Assembly (NCBI GenBank): GCA_022225965.2
Contig: JAKJXP020000038.1
Coordinates: forward strand, 1 to 64,000
Length of the DNA stretch: 64,000 bases
Reading direction: 5' to 3'
Source: Diatrype stigma
Taxonomy: Eukaryota; Ascomycota; Sordariomycetes; Xylariales; Diatrypaceae
The position numbers and the translations under genes are program-made. Positions 32,273 to 44,270 of the stretch are shown here, in pieces (position 1 is the stretch's first letter; each line of letters begins with the position of its first letter). The notes beneath the pieces were generated by a model. It ran no database searches. It worked only from the letters and a program-made list of their open reading frames with translations, and was not told the origin of the DNA.

Positions 32273-35202
32273 CTACACCCCTAGAACCACCTGTTTTGAA
32301 TCGTCTGCCGTTGGCGCCTTGTCCAACACCGAGTCTAAGCTCGCATTGCCCGACTTGATAATGGCCTCAGCTTTCTGGTCCTGGGCGATTCTCATACTGC
32401 CGCGAGAGCCTAGAACGATATGGCCTGTCTCGACCCGGTCCTGGATCATCTCGTCAAGGATGCGAGACATCTCATCGACACTCCGCGCCTTGATTTGAAC
32501 AACACCACTTCCCTTGGATGTAGACACGGGGGGATCCGGCAAAGCATCTGCAGGCGGCGGACTGGCCGCGCCTTCGTAGAGCAATGATGCGCGTGCCTCA
32601 CTTCTTGGATGCTCAATTCCCTCAGCAATGTCCCTTGAGCGTGCTGCGCTACGAAGGGCCCCAAGCATCCTATCTTTATCGTCTAATCTCGCCCGAAGTT
32701 CCGCAATCTCAGCATCTTTCTCTTTCAAGAGTGACGCAACGCTGTGATCTTCTCCAACCAATATCGCCTTATTAGGGCTCGAGATGCCTGTTGAGGTCCG
32801 GGAAGAACTAGCTCGCCTGGCTTGTAACAGCCTCTTTTCCAGAGTAGTGATGTATCGATTCTTATCAGCTAGATCAGCTTGCAAAGCTTGATTCTGGGCC
32901 TGTAAGGACGCCGTGCCATCACCAAATTCGCCCAGGCTATCATCATCTTCATTCGAGCCACCCTCGGCCGTGCCGGACAATCGCTGTCCACTAGATCTCC
33001 GGCCAATGGTAGACGCTGAAGATCCCAGGGATCCTGTCCTTTCCAGCAAGGGCCGGCTGGCAGCCGAAGTAGTGATCGAAGTCCGAAAGGATGATTGAGA
33101 AAACCGAGGATGAATGCTCATTGCGCTGTAAGTGCCGTTCGAAGAGTTGACACCGGTAGATTTCGAACTAAGAATCAGCCGGTTCAGGTGCTCGATGCGT
33201 TCCTTCAGCGCCGTACGCGCAAGTTGCATCTCCAGCATCTGCTCCTCATGCCTGGCCTCGGCTTCTTTCTCTCTCGCTCGTTCTTCCTCCTCGTCCTTCT
33301 GGATCTCATCTTCTTCGATTTTATTGGCGTTAGACTTGGCCTGAGACTCGAGTTGAGATTTCAACTCCTGTATCTCCATTCGATACCGTTCAAGCAGAAC
33401 TCTGGCACCGCCTTCACCGCCAACTCCTAGAGCCTCTTCAGCACGTTTGGCATGGCTGATGATGCTGTTCTTTGCTCTTGAGGCAAACTTCAGTGTGTTC
33501 AGAGTTTCGGTTGCGTGGTTGTTTGCAGTAGTGGTGCTCCCAGCGGAGGTCTGAATGGTGCACAAGATGCTCACGAGCGAATTCCCCGAGAGCGCACCTT
33601 GAAGTAATCGGGTCAGCTTGCTGTCTCTGTAAGGTAGGTGCTTGGCGTCCTTGTCTGAGGCCTTGCCCTCTTTCTGTTCCGACAGTTTCGAGATGACATT
33701 CCCCAAGGTCAGCAAGCTCTTATTGATATGAGATCCTTCCGTGCGACGCTCCTTCGTTTCAGCGGCCTTTTCCGAACCTGCCAGGTCTATCAAGCTCAAT
33801 GTGGACACGCGAACGCCGCCTGGAAGAAGTCCCGACCGCTTGCTTTGACCGGAGTTGGCAGGTGTACGCTCCCTGCTTTCAACAACAATCTGCACGACAG
33901 CATGACTGCGGGAACTCCGAGCGTTGAACTGTGTACTAGCTGTCCTACGCGCTTGATCCCCACGAGCGATAACCCGCAAGAGTTGGGTAGGACTTTGCAC
34001 AATTTCCTCCTTCAAAGGTGTTGCGTAGATGCCGCGTTTGCTGTCTTCTCGTAGTTTGATTTCTTCCTGCGCAGCTACCCCACCAGCCGTATTTCCAGTT
34101 GGCATGCTGAGAAGATCATGAATCTTCTCGTTGTAGATTTCAAGGTAGCTAACGCGTAGGAGGAATTCCCGAGACGGCGTCTCACGAATGTACGAGAAGA
34201 TGTCGGTGATGGCAAGCGGAATCACACCAGGAGATGATTGGGTCCCCTGCATCGAAAAAGTCTTGCCTGTGCCTGTCATGCCGTAGGCAAATACAGTTCC
34301 ATGGTAGCCTTCCATAACACGGCGGACCAACCTCTTTGCAATGTGGTCGTAAACGCGGCTGTTGTCGTCACTAGTGCTGAAGACATTGTCTGTGTTTAGG
34401 TTAGCCAAGAGAACATTAGGTGAAGGGTGGTGGTTCACCTACCATAGTAATAATCTCCGCTATCCCGACCACAATATGATATCAAGGACTTTCGCCCGTC
34501 TATAGCCCACTCGCTACTTTCTCCTCTGCCCTGGTTGCTTCCAGCTTCTGGGCGCACCCTGACACTAACAATGACATTGCCTTTGCCATCGCCACCCTTA
34601 GACGCGCGTTTATCAGCAGCGGAAGAGCCGCCCACATCACCCAGTTCGTCGTACATGGTTGCTGTGGTAGAATATGAATCTTGAGCGGAGGAACTGCGAC
34701 TCTGAGGCGGTGACGCAATGCTAGTAAGCCCATCTGATGTTCGCACTCCAGCCCCACTAAATATTGACTTGCCCTCTGCACTGCCATTGAGGAGGCTCGG
34801 GGTGGCGCCACTGGTATGTCCTCCTTTGGAAGTTGGTTGGGGCGTGCGCGCTTTCCTCGCGGGCGTTGCTAGGCCGGACAACGGACTGGCGGGGACGCTA
34901 GACATGCGATTCGGTGGCTGTGGAAAGGAGTTGATGCTCACGGTTTTCCTAATCGTTTTACCGATATTATTAGCCGCAGGCGTCCCTCTAGGGGTTGGTA
35001 AAGCCGTGGTTGGTGCCGGCGAAGGTGGAGGGCCGAGCACACTTGATGGTGCTCGTAGACCACTCTTCGGCGTAGTTGGTCTTCTGTTTGGAGTGGCCGT
35101 TCCGACAGTGCTCTTCCGTGTTTTGGGCATGGGTAGAGCAGGTAAGGAGGAGTTTGGTGGCGGCCCATTCGACGGGCGCGGTCGGGGTAAAGTAGTGGCC
35201 AT
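32273..35202 (-). CDS. Kinesin-7 motor, KipA/Kip2 type
   Basis: Two exons, 35202-34443 and 34389-32273, with a 53-bp intron; 958 aa. The first 200 or so residues are a basic Ser/Pro/Thr-rich extension, usual for fungal Kip2/KipA. The motor domain runs from about 205 to 585: NVIVSVRVRPE at its start, YGMTGTGKTFSMQG P-loop (about 290-297), SSRSHAVVQI (switch I), LIDLAGSEKA (switch II), and a neck region after LPYRDSKLTRLLQ. The intron falls just before the DNVFSTSDDNSRVYD segment and splicing gives DYYYDNVF, as in the family. The remainder is coiled coil broken by Ser-rich linkers. KipA/Kip2 motors walk to microtubule plus ends and carry tip factors that guide polarised growth. No defect is visible. 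Confidence 0.95.
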
Positions 35203-38200
35203 GACAGGAATCGAAATCCCCCAAGGCTTAACACGTAAATAGGTTCGTTGATTTCGGCGTCTTCAATTATGGCTCCATGAATTTGGCCGATTCAAGGAGT
35301 GTGTCTTGTATTCTGGGGCCAACTTGCCGCCATGCAATGATGGACGGGCTTGGGACTACAACCTAGCAACGCCCCGTATGTCTCCCCGGCTTATAGATTC
35401 GAGTCGTAGTTGTTGGCTGTAATTAGACCATCCGAAAAAACCGTCTATTCGCACAATGGGATAGCGAGGATTACCGGTTTCGTGAAGACGGTCGTGCTGG
35501 GCGTGAAGGGCTAATGATGAGCAGCTCACTCTACTTAGCTTGTAGCTGTGGATGGAATCGATCAATTGGAGATGAAACTTTATGCGCACGAGCCAGGAAT
35601 TCGGGTCCGTCTGCTTTACGTTAATATGCGGGGGGATCTGTGCAACACTCAAACAGACGGGAATGGAACGAATGCGCAGCGTTACCCTCTTCTCACGCTC
35701 TCCGCGCCTCGTTCTTTGCAGGCCCGGACTTCAAAACGGTCAAGAGAAAGGGGGGGGGGGGTCTGGAAACAAGTGAGCTTACACTATTAGTGAGGGCTAC
35801 TTGAAGCGCAGAGGTAGGGTCGTGGCTGTAACGCAGATCTGAGAGAACAGGATGCCCGTCGGGATGGTCGGCGCGGTCCGAAGAAATACGTAGTTTTAGT
35901 CTGTCGTCGGAGACCAGCAGACGTCGAGCAGCTCGTCTAAAACTGGATCGTCTGTGAATCGAAGTCGCACGTTGCGGCCGACGGCTAAGTAAAGTACTGG
36001 AAGATGTTGTTTCTGGTTTGGATATGTCTCATTCGACCCGTGCTCCTTTGCTATTTTTTCGCAACCCCTTACAGAGAAAATCGGTTTCATAAGCGTATGT
36101 ATTCGTATGTGTACGTGTAAATGATTAAAATACGTTTGCTAGAGTGAACCTTGTAAATTACGAGCGAATGACACAGTCGAAACGACCAAGAAGAGAAGAA
36201 GAGGTCGGAAAGGAATGAATCGAATTATTGAGCTAGTCCGTCGTCCACGTTACTGAGTAACGAAGATAGACGAGAGAGAAATAACTGAACATTACCTACC
36301 TAGGTAAGTAGTCAGTTGTATACGAAGTAGGTAAATTCCATAGTAGGTCTCAGGTAGGAGATGCCCAGGCCTGGTGAAAAGAGACAGGCGCAAGAAGCAG
36401 AACGTGGAGGTGCTACGGTACATGGAGGACCTTGTCAATTCGCTTGGGCTGGGTTTGAGGGAGGGAGGTAGGATCGATATGCCTCTGTGCCGGCGTGCAT
36501 ACCTAGTGGCAAGTGCCCACCTTCAGGTTGCCTAGGGATGTAACTACATACAGGTAACTAGGCAAGTGCTTCGCAGGTAGGGTGTAACTACCTACCTAAC
36601 TACCCTCGGTAGCAGACTGCAATTCACTAATTGGCTGTATGCCATGGACCACAGAGCAGTTGATGATGATTGCCAGTCGCCGGTCTACCACTAAAGATCA
36701 GCGGATAGCTAGCGGATAGCTATCATCTGCGCGGAGCTAATTTTCTAAGGCGGCAACATTGAAAAGGCTTGCAGCACGCACTATCGGAACGCCTAGCTAC
36801 GTGTATGGACGTACTACCTCCTTATGTAGGCAATTAGCATGCGCCTTCCTGGACCCTACCTGAGAGAACCCGAGTTAATGTCTGTTCATTCGCAGGAACG
36901 ACAGGACGACAGGACGACAGGATGAGTGGCTGCTGTAGGCTGCTGCAGGCTGTGCGGGGGATGCGTGGTTGAGACCCTTACTTAAACGGTTGGTGGCTCC
37001 ACGTCAATCATCAGAGTGGGATCGGGCAGAAGGTTCTTGAGCAGGTGCATATACCGAATGTTGTACCTATGTAGTATTGATTGAATCTGATCGAATACCT
37101 ACCTACCTAGGTACCTAGGTACCTATAATCCTGCTGCAGCTAATGATGTATTGAACCTGTTCATATGTCGCTTTGCCTACTACTTCGTACTCTCGTATTA
37201 TATCCGATTACTCCATTACACTCGACGACCCCTCGAGCGCTTTCATAGCTTGAAGCTGAGCTCGGGTGCAAAAGCATACCGGATCTTAGGAGCACATGCA
37301 TGTAACATGCAACTAGGTTCCGCTTATATGAGTCGGGTATACATCCCCGATCCGACCCTACATCACAGCGTCCGGGCTTGAAATTCCAGGTCCGTATTCT
37401 GCCTCTTTATGCGAAGCTGCGCGACACAGCTCTGTTCAGCTTTAGGACCTATACATTGATGGCTCATATCCAGGGAGATAATCATGATTGAAATAACGGC
37501 ATTTGCCGGCTTAAAATAACACAGAGCTCATAATGTAGGGAGGTATTTGATGACTACGTAGGCAGTAGGCAGTAGGCAGCAAGTAGTACTATATAGTAGC
37601 CTTGAAAGAAAGACATCTTCGTCTTCGGTCAAGACACAATACCTACTCTACTACCTTGCTGTGTTTTGACACTTTTATGGGGTTCTTTCTTTTCGGTACG
37701 ACTTGCTAAAACAGCAAGAATACCTAGCTGCATACCTATGTACCTAGGTAGGTAGGTAGGTATCTTTGCGGCGCCGACAGGGCATGTAGCCCCTTTCTTT
37801 TCTTTTCCTGTTCAAGGTGACTGGCTACCTTTTTGGGTACCTAGCACGAATACAACTACACCCATTACCCATATGGACCAGGACCACGTACTTAGGTATG
37901 CACCAATGTAATCTGCCACTCCGAACCCCGATCGGATGCCTTCCTGCTGCATGCAAGGACGGGATTTAGGTTGCAGATGCAACCACTTTGCGTAGGATTG
38001 ATGCAGGTACCTACGGGGAAGATTGGAGTAGACTCGCCTGCCGGCCACGATCAAAAACCCCCCAGCGTGACTTTCAAATCCTCGACATGCCCCGAGCACC
38101 CCCGAGCATCCCGCCGGGTCAAAGACAGGTAAAAAAAGACGGCGAAGATAAGCAGACTTGATATGCTGTGCATCGTTGATTAAGCCGCCGAAATAGCTAC

Positions 38201-39458
38201 CTATGTAACTATGAACTAATAGGTAGGCAAGGGTCTTATGCATCTCGAAATCACAATCACAGGCCCAATCAATGCCCAATCAGAAGGTTCCCCATCCCCC
38301 TCTCATAAATTTTCTCTCATGAACTTTCCGTCATCACATCTCATCACTGTAGCGGCGGAACTTACCAAAATCTATTAAGGCTTTGGCCCATTTCATCAAC
38401 CAATTTCCGCTCGGTTGCCCAATCGGGAGAGAAATCTGTGCAGAGCGTGCCTGCTGAAGCACCACTTAGCAAAGGGCATTAGTACGTACCTAGTGCCTAC
38501 TGTAGTCATTTATCTCGTCGCAAACTATGTACGTGCTACAGATGATGACCAACCAATCCATGTAGGTACGTTGGATCTAGGCGTGGTTACCACGGTTTTT
38601 AGAAAGCCTTTACGGAATGGACCCTATTTGATATGAAGCGAGTACTTATTTAGATGTTCTTATCTATTTGCTGCTGCTTGAATCATCCATGCTGTTGCAT
38701 GAGCTTGCCAAAGCTTAGTGAGTTCTTGACAGCTACATAACGCTGACGTGAGGAAACTCCCGGTGTTTGGGTTGCTAAGACCATACCTATCAGTTTCTTA
38801 TAGGAACGGGTCAACTCAGGTACATTTCCCCAGATGTGATGCGAGCGCATACAAGGTCAAGGGGAGAGGAGCGCGCCGCCGGCACTGGTTGATATCGCCA
38901 ATCTCGAGATCGCAAGGTCAAAGCTCCTGGACTAGACACATGCAAGGCATCATGCCATGACGGTTTGGGATAGGTAGCTACTTGCTTATGTATGTACGTA
39001 CAACAACGCTCTCGGAGAAGCACGGACCGATAAACAAGATGGCACTTTCTGACTTCAAGGCCTAGCTTTATTGGAATGCTACTCTCTACCTTCTCATCAC
39101 TTCTCAAAGGTCCAAGAAACTATAGACTTGGATGGAAAATAACGATAATGCTGCGTAAAATCAGCACCCCACAGACCGGAGTTGCTTTACCAACGCGACT
39201 TGAAAGACGATGGGCGCCTTTTTACCATACCGCGTAAGCCCAACAAACTGCCGAGCCAACCTGACATGTCCTAGTGCACCTTCATTGTTTCATCGTCGTA
39301 GACGACATGGTCATCCCGGCCTTAAGATAGGCCGCTAATGATTCCGATGGTATGGGATGGTGGGTATGGGCATCACGAAATCAACTTTCTTTCTGCCCTG
39401 GTCGCCGTCTAACAGCTAGCTTGTTTGACAGCCCTACCTATCTATTTCTACCATCACG
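35203..39458. other. 4.3-kb gene-poor region with CCTAGG palindromes
   Basis: No supported gene. A 155-codon minus-strand frame (37812-38279) is the longest, unrecognised and rich in residues expected from random sequence. Short repeats include ACGACAGG copies (about 36898-36922), GTAGGCA copies (about 37557-37580) and dense ACCTACCTAGGTACCTAGGTA stretches near 36295 and 37097-37126 and at 37741-37760. The kinesin promoter should lie at the left end. Confidence 0.4.
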
Positions 39459-40694
39459 TCACTGGCAAACGCGAACGCCCCGGCCAACGCTCCGAGTATC
39501 GAAGACCTCGACCAGGCCGGACCCGACAGCCTCCTGCAAGACCCAATCGAACGACAGCCCGTAGAACTGCCGCCACTTCCTCGTCTGCCCCGGCAGCAAG
39601 CCGGCGAACTCCCCCCGCGCGCGCTTGGCCGCGGACCGCGCCTCGTCCTTCGCGATGCCGCCGTCCCACCGGTCCCGCAGCACGGTCTCCGGCGCCTCGC
39701 GGAAGCGCGACTTGCCCAGCAGCGAGACCAGGTGCTCCAGCGCGGCCGACGCGAGCTTGAGGAAGGACCCGTTTCCCGGCACGGCGAGCTTCAGCTCGGT
39801 GGCATCGCTGCCACTGCCACCGCTGCCGGGCGCCGATGATAGGTGGTTCATCCGTGCCCCTCCCCCGCTGCCGCCTGCGTTGTGCACCGCCCCTTCTCCC
39901 CCTACCGTCCCGAGCGAGCCGGCCGGCTGTCTGGAGACCATCTCCAGCGAAGTTAGGGTGCCCTTGTCTTCGGGGCGCGAATAGAGATTCATCGTGCTAG
40001 ACATAGAGGCGTAGCTGCTAACCCCCGTGTGATGTGCTGTGACAAACCCAGCGTGGATTAATTGCGTGATTCGCGCTGTAGAGAACGAGTCCCGTACAAT
40101 GGTCTGCATGCCGGGGTTGGCCTTCATATAAGCCATGAGCGCATCTTTCGTATCGGCATCCAGGCTCGAGGAGTCTTTTACCATCTGCTCAAAGTCCGTA
40201 GCTAGGATAAGGGTATCGCCGATATCACCTCGCTTCGCTACCACCACCCTTCGAACGAAGCCTGTCCGCGCGAGTTCTGCGATCTCGCGCTCCACGGCGC
40301 TCGGTGACAACAACAAGGTTTGGATATGGGAGACGGTCACGATTGGAGGGAGTCGTTTGCGATAGTTCAGTACCTCGGCTATCCTCGTCGAGTTCATACC
40401 TGCAGCTTCCCGGGGCATCGGCGAGAACATATGTGCGCGGATGTAGTGGATCGCTTGCGCGGTGTCTCGGAGGTTTAAGTCTGTTGCGAGGGCTTTGACA
40501 AGCCCGAAGTCGTCGAGCTTGTCATCAAAGAGATCGGAGGCATCATCTTCATCGCTCGCTGCTTGTCTGCTTCTGGAAGCGCTCGGTTTTCGACGGGATG
40601 GTCGCGGCGACGAGGTTGGCCGCTTGGGACTTCCTGATGCTTTGGACGACTTCCTAACCCGGCTCGAGCCTCCGAGAATCGACCGCAAACTCAT
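39459..40694 (-). CDS. STK19-family winged-helix protein
   Basis: Single exon; 411 aa from the ATG at 40694 (MSLRSILGGSSRV...). The frame stays open to an upstream ATG at 40763, but the residues added there look non-conserved, so I take the inner start. After a basic Ser/Arg-rich, probably disordered N-terminus comes DDASDLFDDKLDDFGLV, then the STK19 core: RLPPIVTVSHIQTLLLS, a helix with VEREIAELARTGFVRRV, and DTLILATDFEQMVKDS, followed by further winged-helix-like segments and a Gly/Ser-rich insertion (about 265-300). STK19 was named a kinase, but later work describes a DNA-binding winged-helix protein linked to transcription-coupled repair; no kinase motifs are visible here. It is divergent from the phosphatase gene at 41474. 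Confidence 0.75.
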   Translation of the reverse strand: MSLRSILGGSSRVRKSSKASGSPKRPTSSPRPSRRKPSASRSRQAASDEDDASDLFDDKLDDFGLVKALATDLNLRDTAQAIHYIRAHMFSPMPREAAGMNSTRIAEVLNYRKRLPPIVTVSHIQTLLLSPSAVEREIAELARTGFVRRVVVAKRGDIGDTLILATDFEQMVKDSSSLDADTKDALMAYMKANPGMQTIVRDSFSTARITQLIHAGFVTAHHTGVSSYASMSSTMNLYSRPEDKGTLTSLEMVSRQPAGSLGTVGGEGAVHNAGGSGGGARMNHLSSAPGSGGSGSDATELKLAVPGNGSFLKLASAALEHLVSLLGKSRFREAPETVLRDRWDGGIAKDEARSAAKRARGEFAGLLPGQTRKWRQFYGLSFDWVLQEAVGSGLVEVFDTRSVGRGVRVCQ

Positions 40695-41473
40695 TCTCAG
40701 TGCAGGAGAACATGAGATTGTGGACTGACAATTGTTTGCGCAATTGTAATTGGTGTAGCCCACACTAAAGAGTTGGTGATCGGAAGCGTTTCAACTGGAG
40801 CAGTACCCGGTTATCGGTCTCTTCAGATCGAAAATGACTCGAGTGGCAAGAATAGGTACGGCAGGCTGGGTACCTGCCAGCCTGCCTAGTGGTTTTGTAG
40901 GTACCTGCATGTTACCGATCTTAAGGTGTTGTGGAATTACTATGTCGATGACATAATTGGAAAATAACTCCTGTAACCTCTCACTTCAACCTTACCACCT
41001 GATAAGTTCTTCAAGTAATACATCATACATCAAGTGACGTTGGAAATTACCTATGACAGCCTATGAGTAACCGCAATAGTTACCGGTGCAGCCCCGTATG
41101 CCAAGCATTAGACAACTTGAATTATTCTATTTTAAAAGTCCTACTAGTTAGGTATTAGGCATGTAGGCCAATGGCCGCCTGGATGGCCAAAAATCAAATC
41201 GTACAACAACCCGGCTTGTACTTCTTCACCTGCAACGTTGGTACTTGAACATTCAATTCGCGGTTCACCATTTGCACCGGCCCAAATTTACCTACCTTAC
41301 ATTACTTAATACTTCATCGCAACAACATCGCATCCGTAGGTTTTCACCAATAATGCATATAACAAGAGAACTTCCTGGACTTGCTAGGTGTTCTCTTTCT
41401 AAGCAACTTGCACAGCGACGGATGCGCTGAAACATAAATACCTACCTACCCAGCCTAACAAGATATACTCAGG
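40695..41473. promoter_or_regulatory. Divergent spacer, STK19-like / phosphatase genes
   Basis: 780 bp between two divergent start codons; it must hold both promoters. I see no open frame of interest. A GGTACCTGCCAGCCTGCCTAG stretch near 40871 and CTACCTACCC just before 41474 are the only notable motifs. Confidence 0.4.
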
Positions 41474-42517
41474 ATGGCACCAACTGTCATCTTGATACGA
41501 CACGGTGAAGCCTTACACAGTAAGTTCGAGCCTCTGGCCATACCCGATGGATCACTAACATACCTCCAGACCTTGCCAATAAGTCATCCCAATCCGCAAT
41601 TTGTCATTTGACATAGGTCCTAACATCTAGAAAACACGAGTGGGAGTTGCCCGATCCAGAGCTCACGGAGAAAGGGCTCGAGCAATGCAAGAGGCTCGCG
41701 GAAGACCTTAAGGCAGGCTTTACCTTCGCACGGGATGAGTGCCGGATAGTTGTGAGCCCATTGAGGCGTACACTACAAACCGTCCAACACGGCCTCCAGT
41801 GGCTCCGAGATCGCAATGTTCCAGTCGAGGTCCGGGCGGAATGGCAGGTAGGGCTTCACTCACGCGGTACGAACCCCAAATGCTCGGATAGGACTGACTC
41901 AATGCAGGAAACAACCGACTACCCTTGCGATGTCGGGTCCGAGCTGTCTGTGCTGGAAAAGGACTGGCCCGATCTTGATTTTTCAACCCTCGATCCGGTG
42001 TATCCTCAGAAGACCGGGTTGTACGAGGCTTCAGAGGATGCATTCCGTCGTAGAGCATTATTTGCCAAGCGTTGGCTATATGAGCGGCCGGAGAAATGCA
42101 TTGTCGTCGTCACCCGTAAGTAACTTCCCATCGACCATACTCTCTAGTTCTCAGGCCCAGGAGCGCCCGCTAGCCTTAGAAAACAGGCACTAACCTTTGT
42201 ATTGCAGATTCGGGCTTTTTGAAGAGAGCGGTAAGTCTTGTCACTTCCGTTATTGCGACGCCGTTGTGCCAGATAATCATCTGAGTCTCCAACTATGGCA
42301 TGGCTATAACATTCCTACATAGTCACTCACTGGCATGCTAGAGGCAATGAAAGCTAATGTACTACCTACCCAGTTGAATTCACTCGACAGATTCCAGAAC
42401 GTCGAGTACCGGACGTATGTATTTGATGAGGCAAGCCCCGAAGGGCCCCAGCTCAGAGAAGTTGGCAGGAGAAAGCCGCTTGAGTGCGAAGGGACGAAGC
42501 AATGCGAACCGCATTAG
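41474..42517 (+). CDS. Phosphoglycerate-mutase-like histidine phosphatase
   Basis: Six exons by hand: 41474-41519, 41570-41582, 41631-41847, 41908-42115, 42208-42230 and 42374-42517; 651 nt and 216 aa. The family catalyses phosphate transfer through a phospho-histidine. The RHGE motif sits at residues 9-12 (catalytic His10), followed by WELPDPELTEKG, SPLRRTLQTV, and the second His in VVTHSGFLKRA (His162). The 13-nt second exon is needed to keep the frame between RHGEALHN and KHEWELPD; its downstream donor GTCATC is not consensus. The start of the last exon is uncertain: the acceptor at 42373 is preferred, and one at 42322 would add 17 residues. Substrate unknown; the fungal relatives are called PMU-like or broad-specificity phosphatases. 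Probably cytosolic, as no targeting signal is seen. Confidence 0.8.
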
Positions 42518-44270
42518 GAAGGGGAAGGAATGCAACAACAGGGAAGTTGTTGATGCTGATGATGAAAGCAGCACCTGGCATTAAGCCGTGGAATGTTGCC
42601 GAGATTTTACCATAGGAAGCCAACAGCTAAGATAAGTTGGATTCCCTCAAACGAACGGCTTGTAAATACTCTTGCACTTGATTCACTTTGAGAGACTGTA
42701 AGATTCCTGCCTCCTTGAATAACCTAAGGTCGGGAATCATGTGCTTATTTGAATGTAAAGAACAGAAGGAAAAGAGAAGTTGAATTTTCAAACGAGGAAA
42801 TGACATTAAGAATACCCCACTGTGGGGTCTTCGCCTATCGAGACTATTCAACTATCGAAATCCACTGCTTCGGATTGAACTCCTAGTTCGTTACTTCGTA
42901 CATTTATTGCATAAGCATCGTACGATCACGAATTCTGGCTGTTTAGACGTATCACAAGATGATGTTCACATACCCCACGTATCTTAATACTGCATTCATG
43001 TAGGTGTAGACAGGCATGTATTAAGAGTGTATTATACACCTCTTGACTTCCAGCCAAGCGGCCAAAACAGGCTTCGGTCACTGTGTGGCTCAACACACAG
43101 GATCATTGGTGCTGGAACGTGAACGACTATCGCTGTTTGACCCAGTTATCAATATATGCAGTTGCCATATCAGGAGGGCCGTATGCCAACCACACCATTG
43201 TCATAGAGCCTATGGCGATCAATCAACTTAGACGAAGTTTGGGATGAGGCAGGTGGCGTAGTTGTATGACCTGGGCTTTGGGATCACGATAGTAGCTTGC
43301 CCTCCCACCACCAGACAACCCATTGCAGCTATACAGTCGAGGCCCCCAGTGTCCAGCATAACTACCATGAAGGTAATGGCCCCGGTCTGTCGCGTGATAG
43401 TCCAGAATGAATGGGACGGGCCGTTGAGGTTGTGCTGTCTCAGCCTCGAACAGAGCTGTTCCTAGGCCCGTGAACCAATCGGCTTCTACACGTGTAGATA
43501 TCGAAGGCTATGATTCGTCGTGCTATGCAGCAGGTCCGGACCCCCTTCAGCCTTATGGGTTAGGTCCTGGGAGCATGCGCAGGTGCGTCTCGTGAGTTGA
43601 TATAACATAATGAAAATAGTACCAATGAGTAAAGTCCGGGTAAGATTCGGTTGTACGGCCTGTAGTCACAACGTTATAAAGATGCCACTGATTGATGGTT
43701 TCGATAGCCAGATTCTCAGGTTCTGCGCTGTTCTTTTTCCATGGTCAATCTAAGCGTACCATTCTTCTGATTGGACCCGCCGCCCTTGGCTGTACGAAGT
43801 ACCTACAGGCTACAACACCATTGCCTGACTGGCCTAACTATATGGCGCTCTGGACTACCAGTAGCTGTTAGTGAGGTCCGTACAATATAGGTACAATATA
43901 CGCGCATATATCACCTACATATCGCAGTTCACGCATCAATGGCGTCTGTGGTCTGTGGCATTATTTAAATATTTCGTCATTGCTGGCCCTGCTGGCCCTG
44001 CTGGCCCTGCTGGATTGTCTTGCCTGTCCACCAAGGTTCCCAAGCGCCCCATTGCTCAAACGCCAACGAAGAGTCTTCAACCAAGAGAAAGACCAGACAG
44101 AGACCTAGTTCAATCCTGGCAACTTAACTTATTAATCCATATAGTCGTCTTCTTGCCCTCCTTTTTTGATTCTCCGCTATATTTCACCTCGACTCCATCG
44201 AAATATTCTGACCCTCATGTAGCGAAAGAGGGTTTCATCCGAAGCTCCGGGAACAAATAAACTCTAAACC
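42518..44270. other. Spacer upstream of endopolyphosphatase
   Basis: 1.75 kb without a supported gene. A GCTGGCCCT nonamer is repeated three times at 43982-44008. The last few hundred bases should hold the endopolyphosphatase promoter. Confidence 0.4.
43982..44013. repeat. Tandem nonamer GCTGGCCCT
   Basis: Three perfect copies plus a partial fourth. In one frame it would encode a Gly-Pro-Ala type repeat, but the frame starts only about 110 bp upstream and has no homology I recognise. Confidence 0.85.

Noticed and set aside
37812..38279. 155-codon minus-strand frame as a possible orphan gene
   Set aside because: No recognisable pattern, no exon partners, and it lies in repeat-rich spacer DNA; chance is more likely.
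43050..43470. Minus-strand protein-like stretch (DYHATDRGHYLHGSYAGHW)
   Set aside because: It has no start codon, no exon partners and no family I recognise, so I do not call it a gene or pseudogene.
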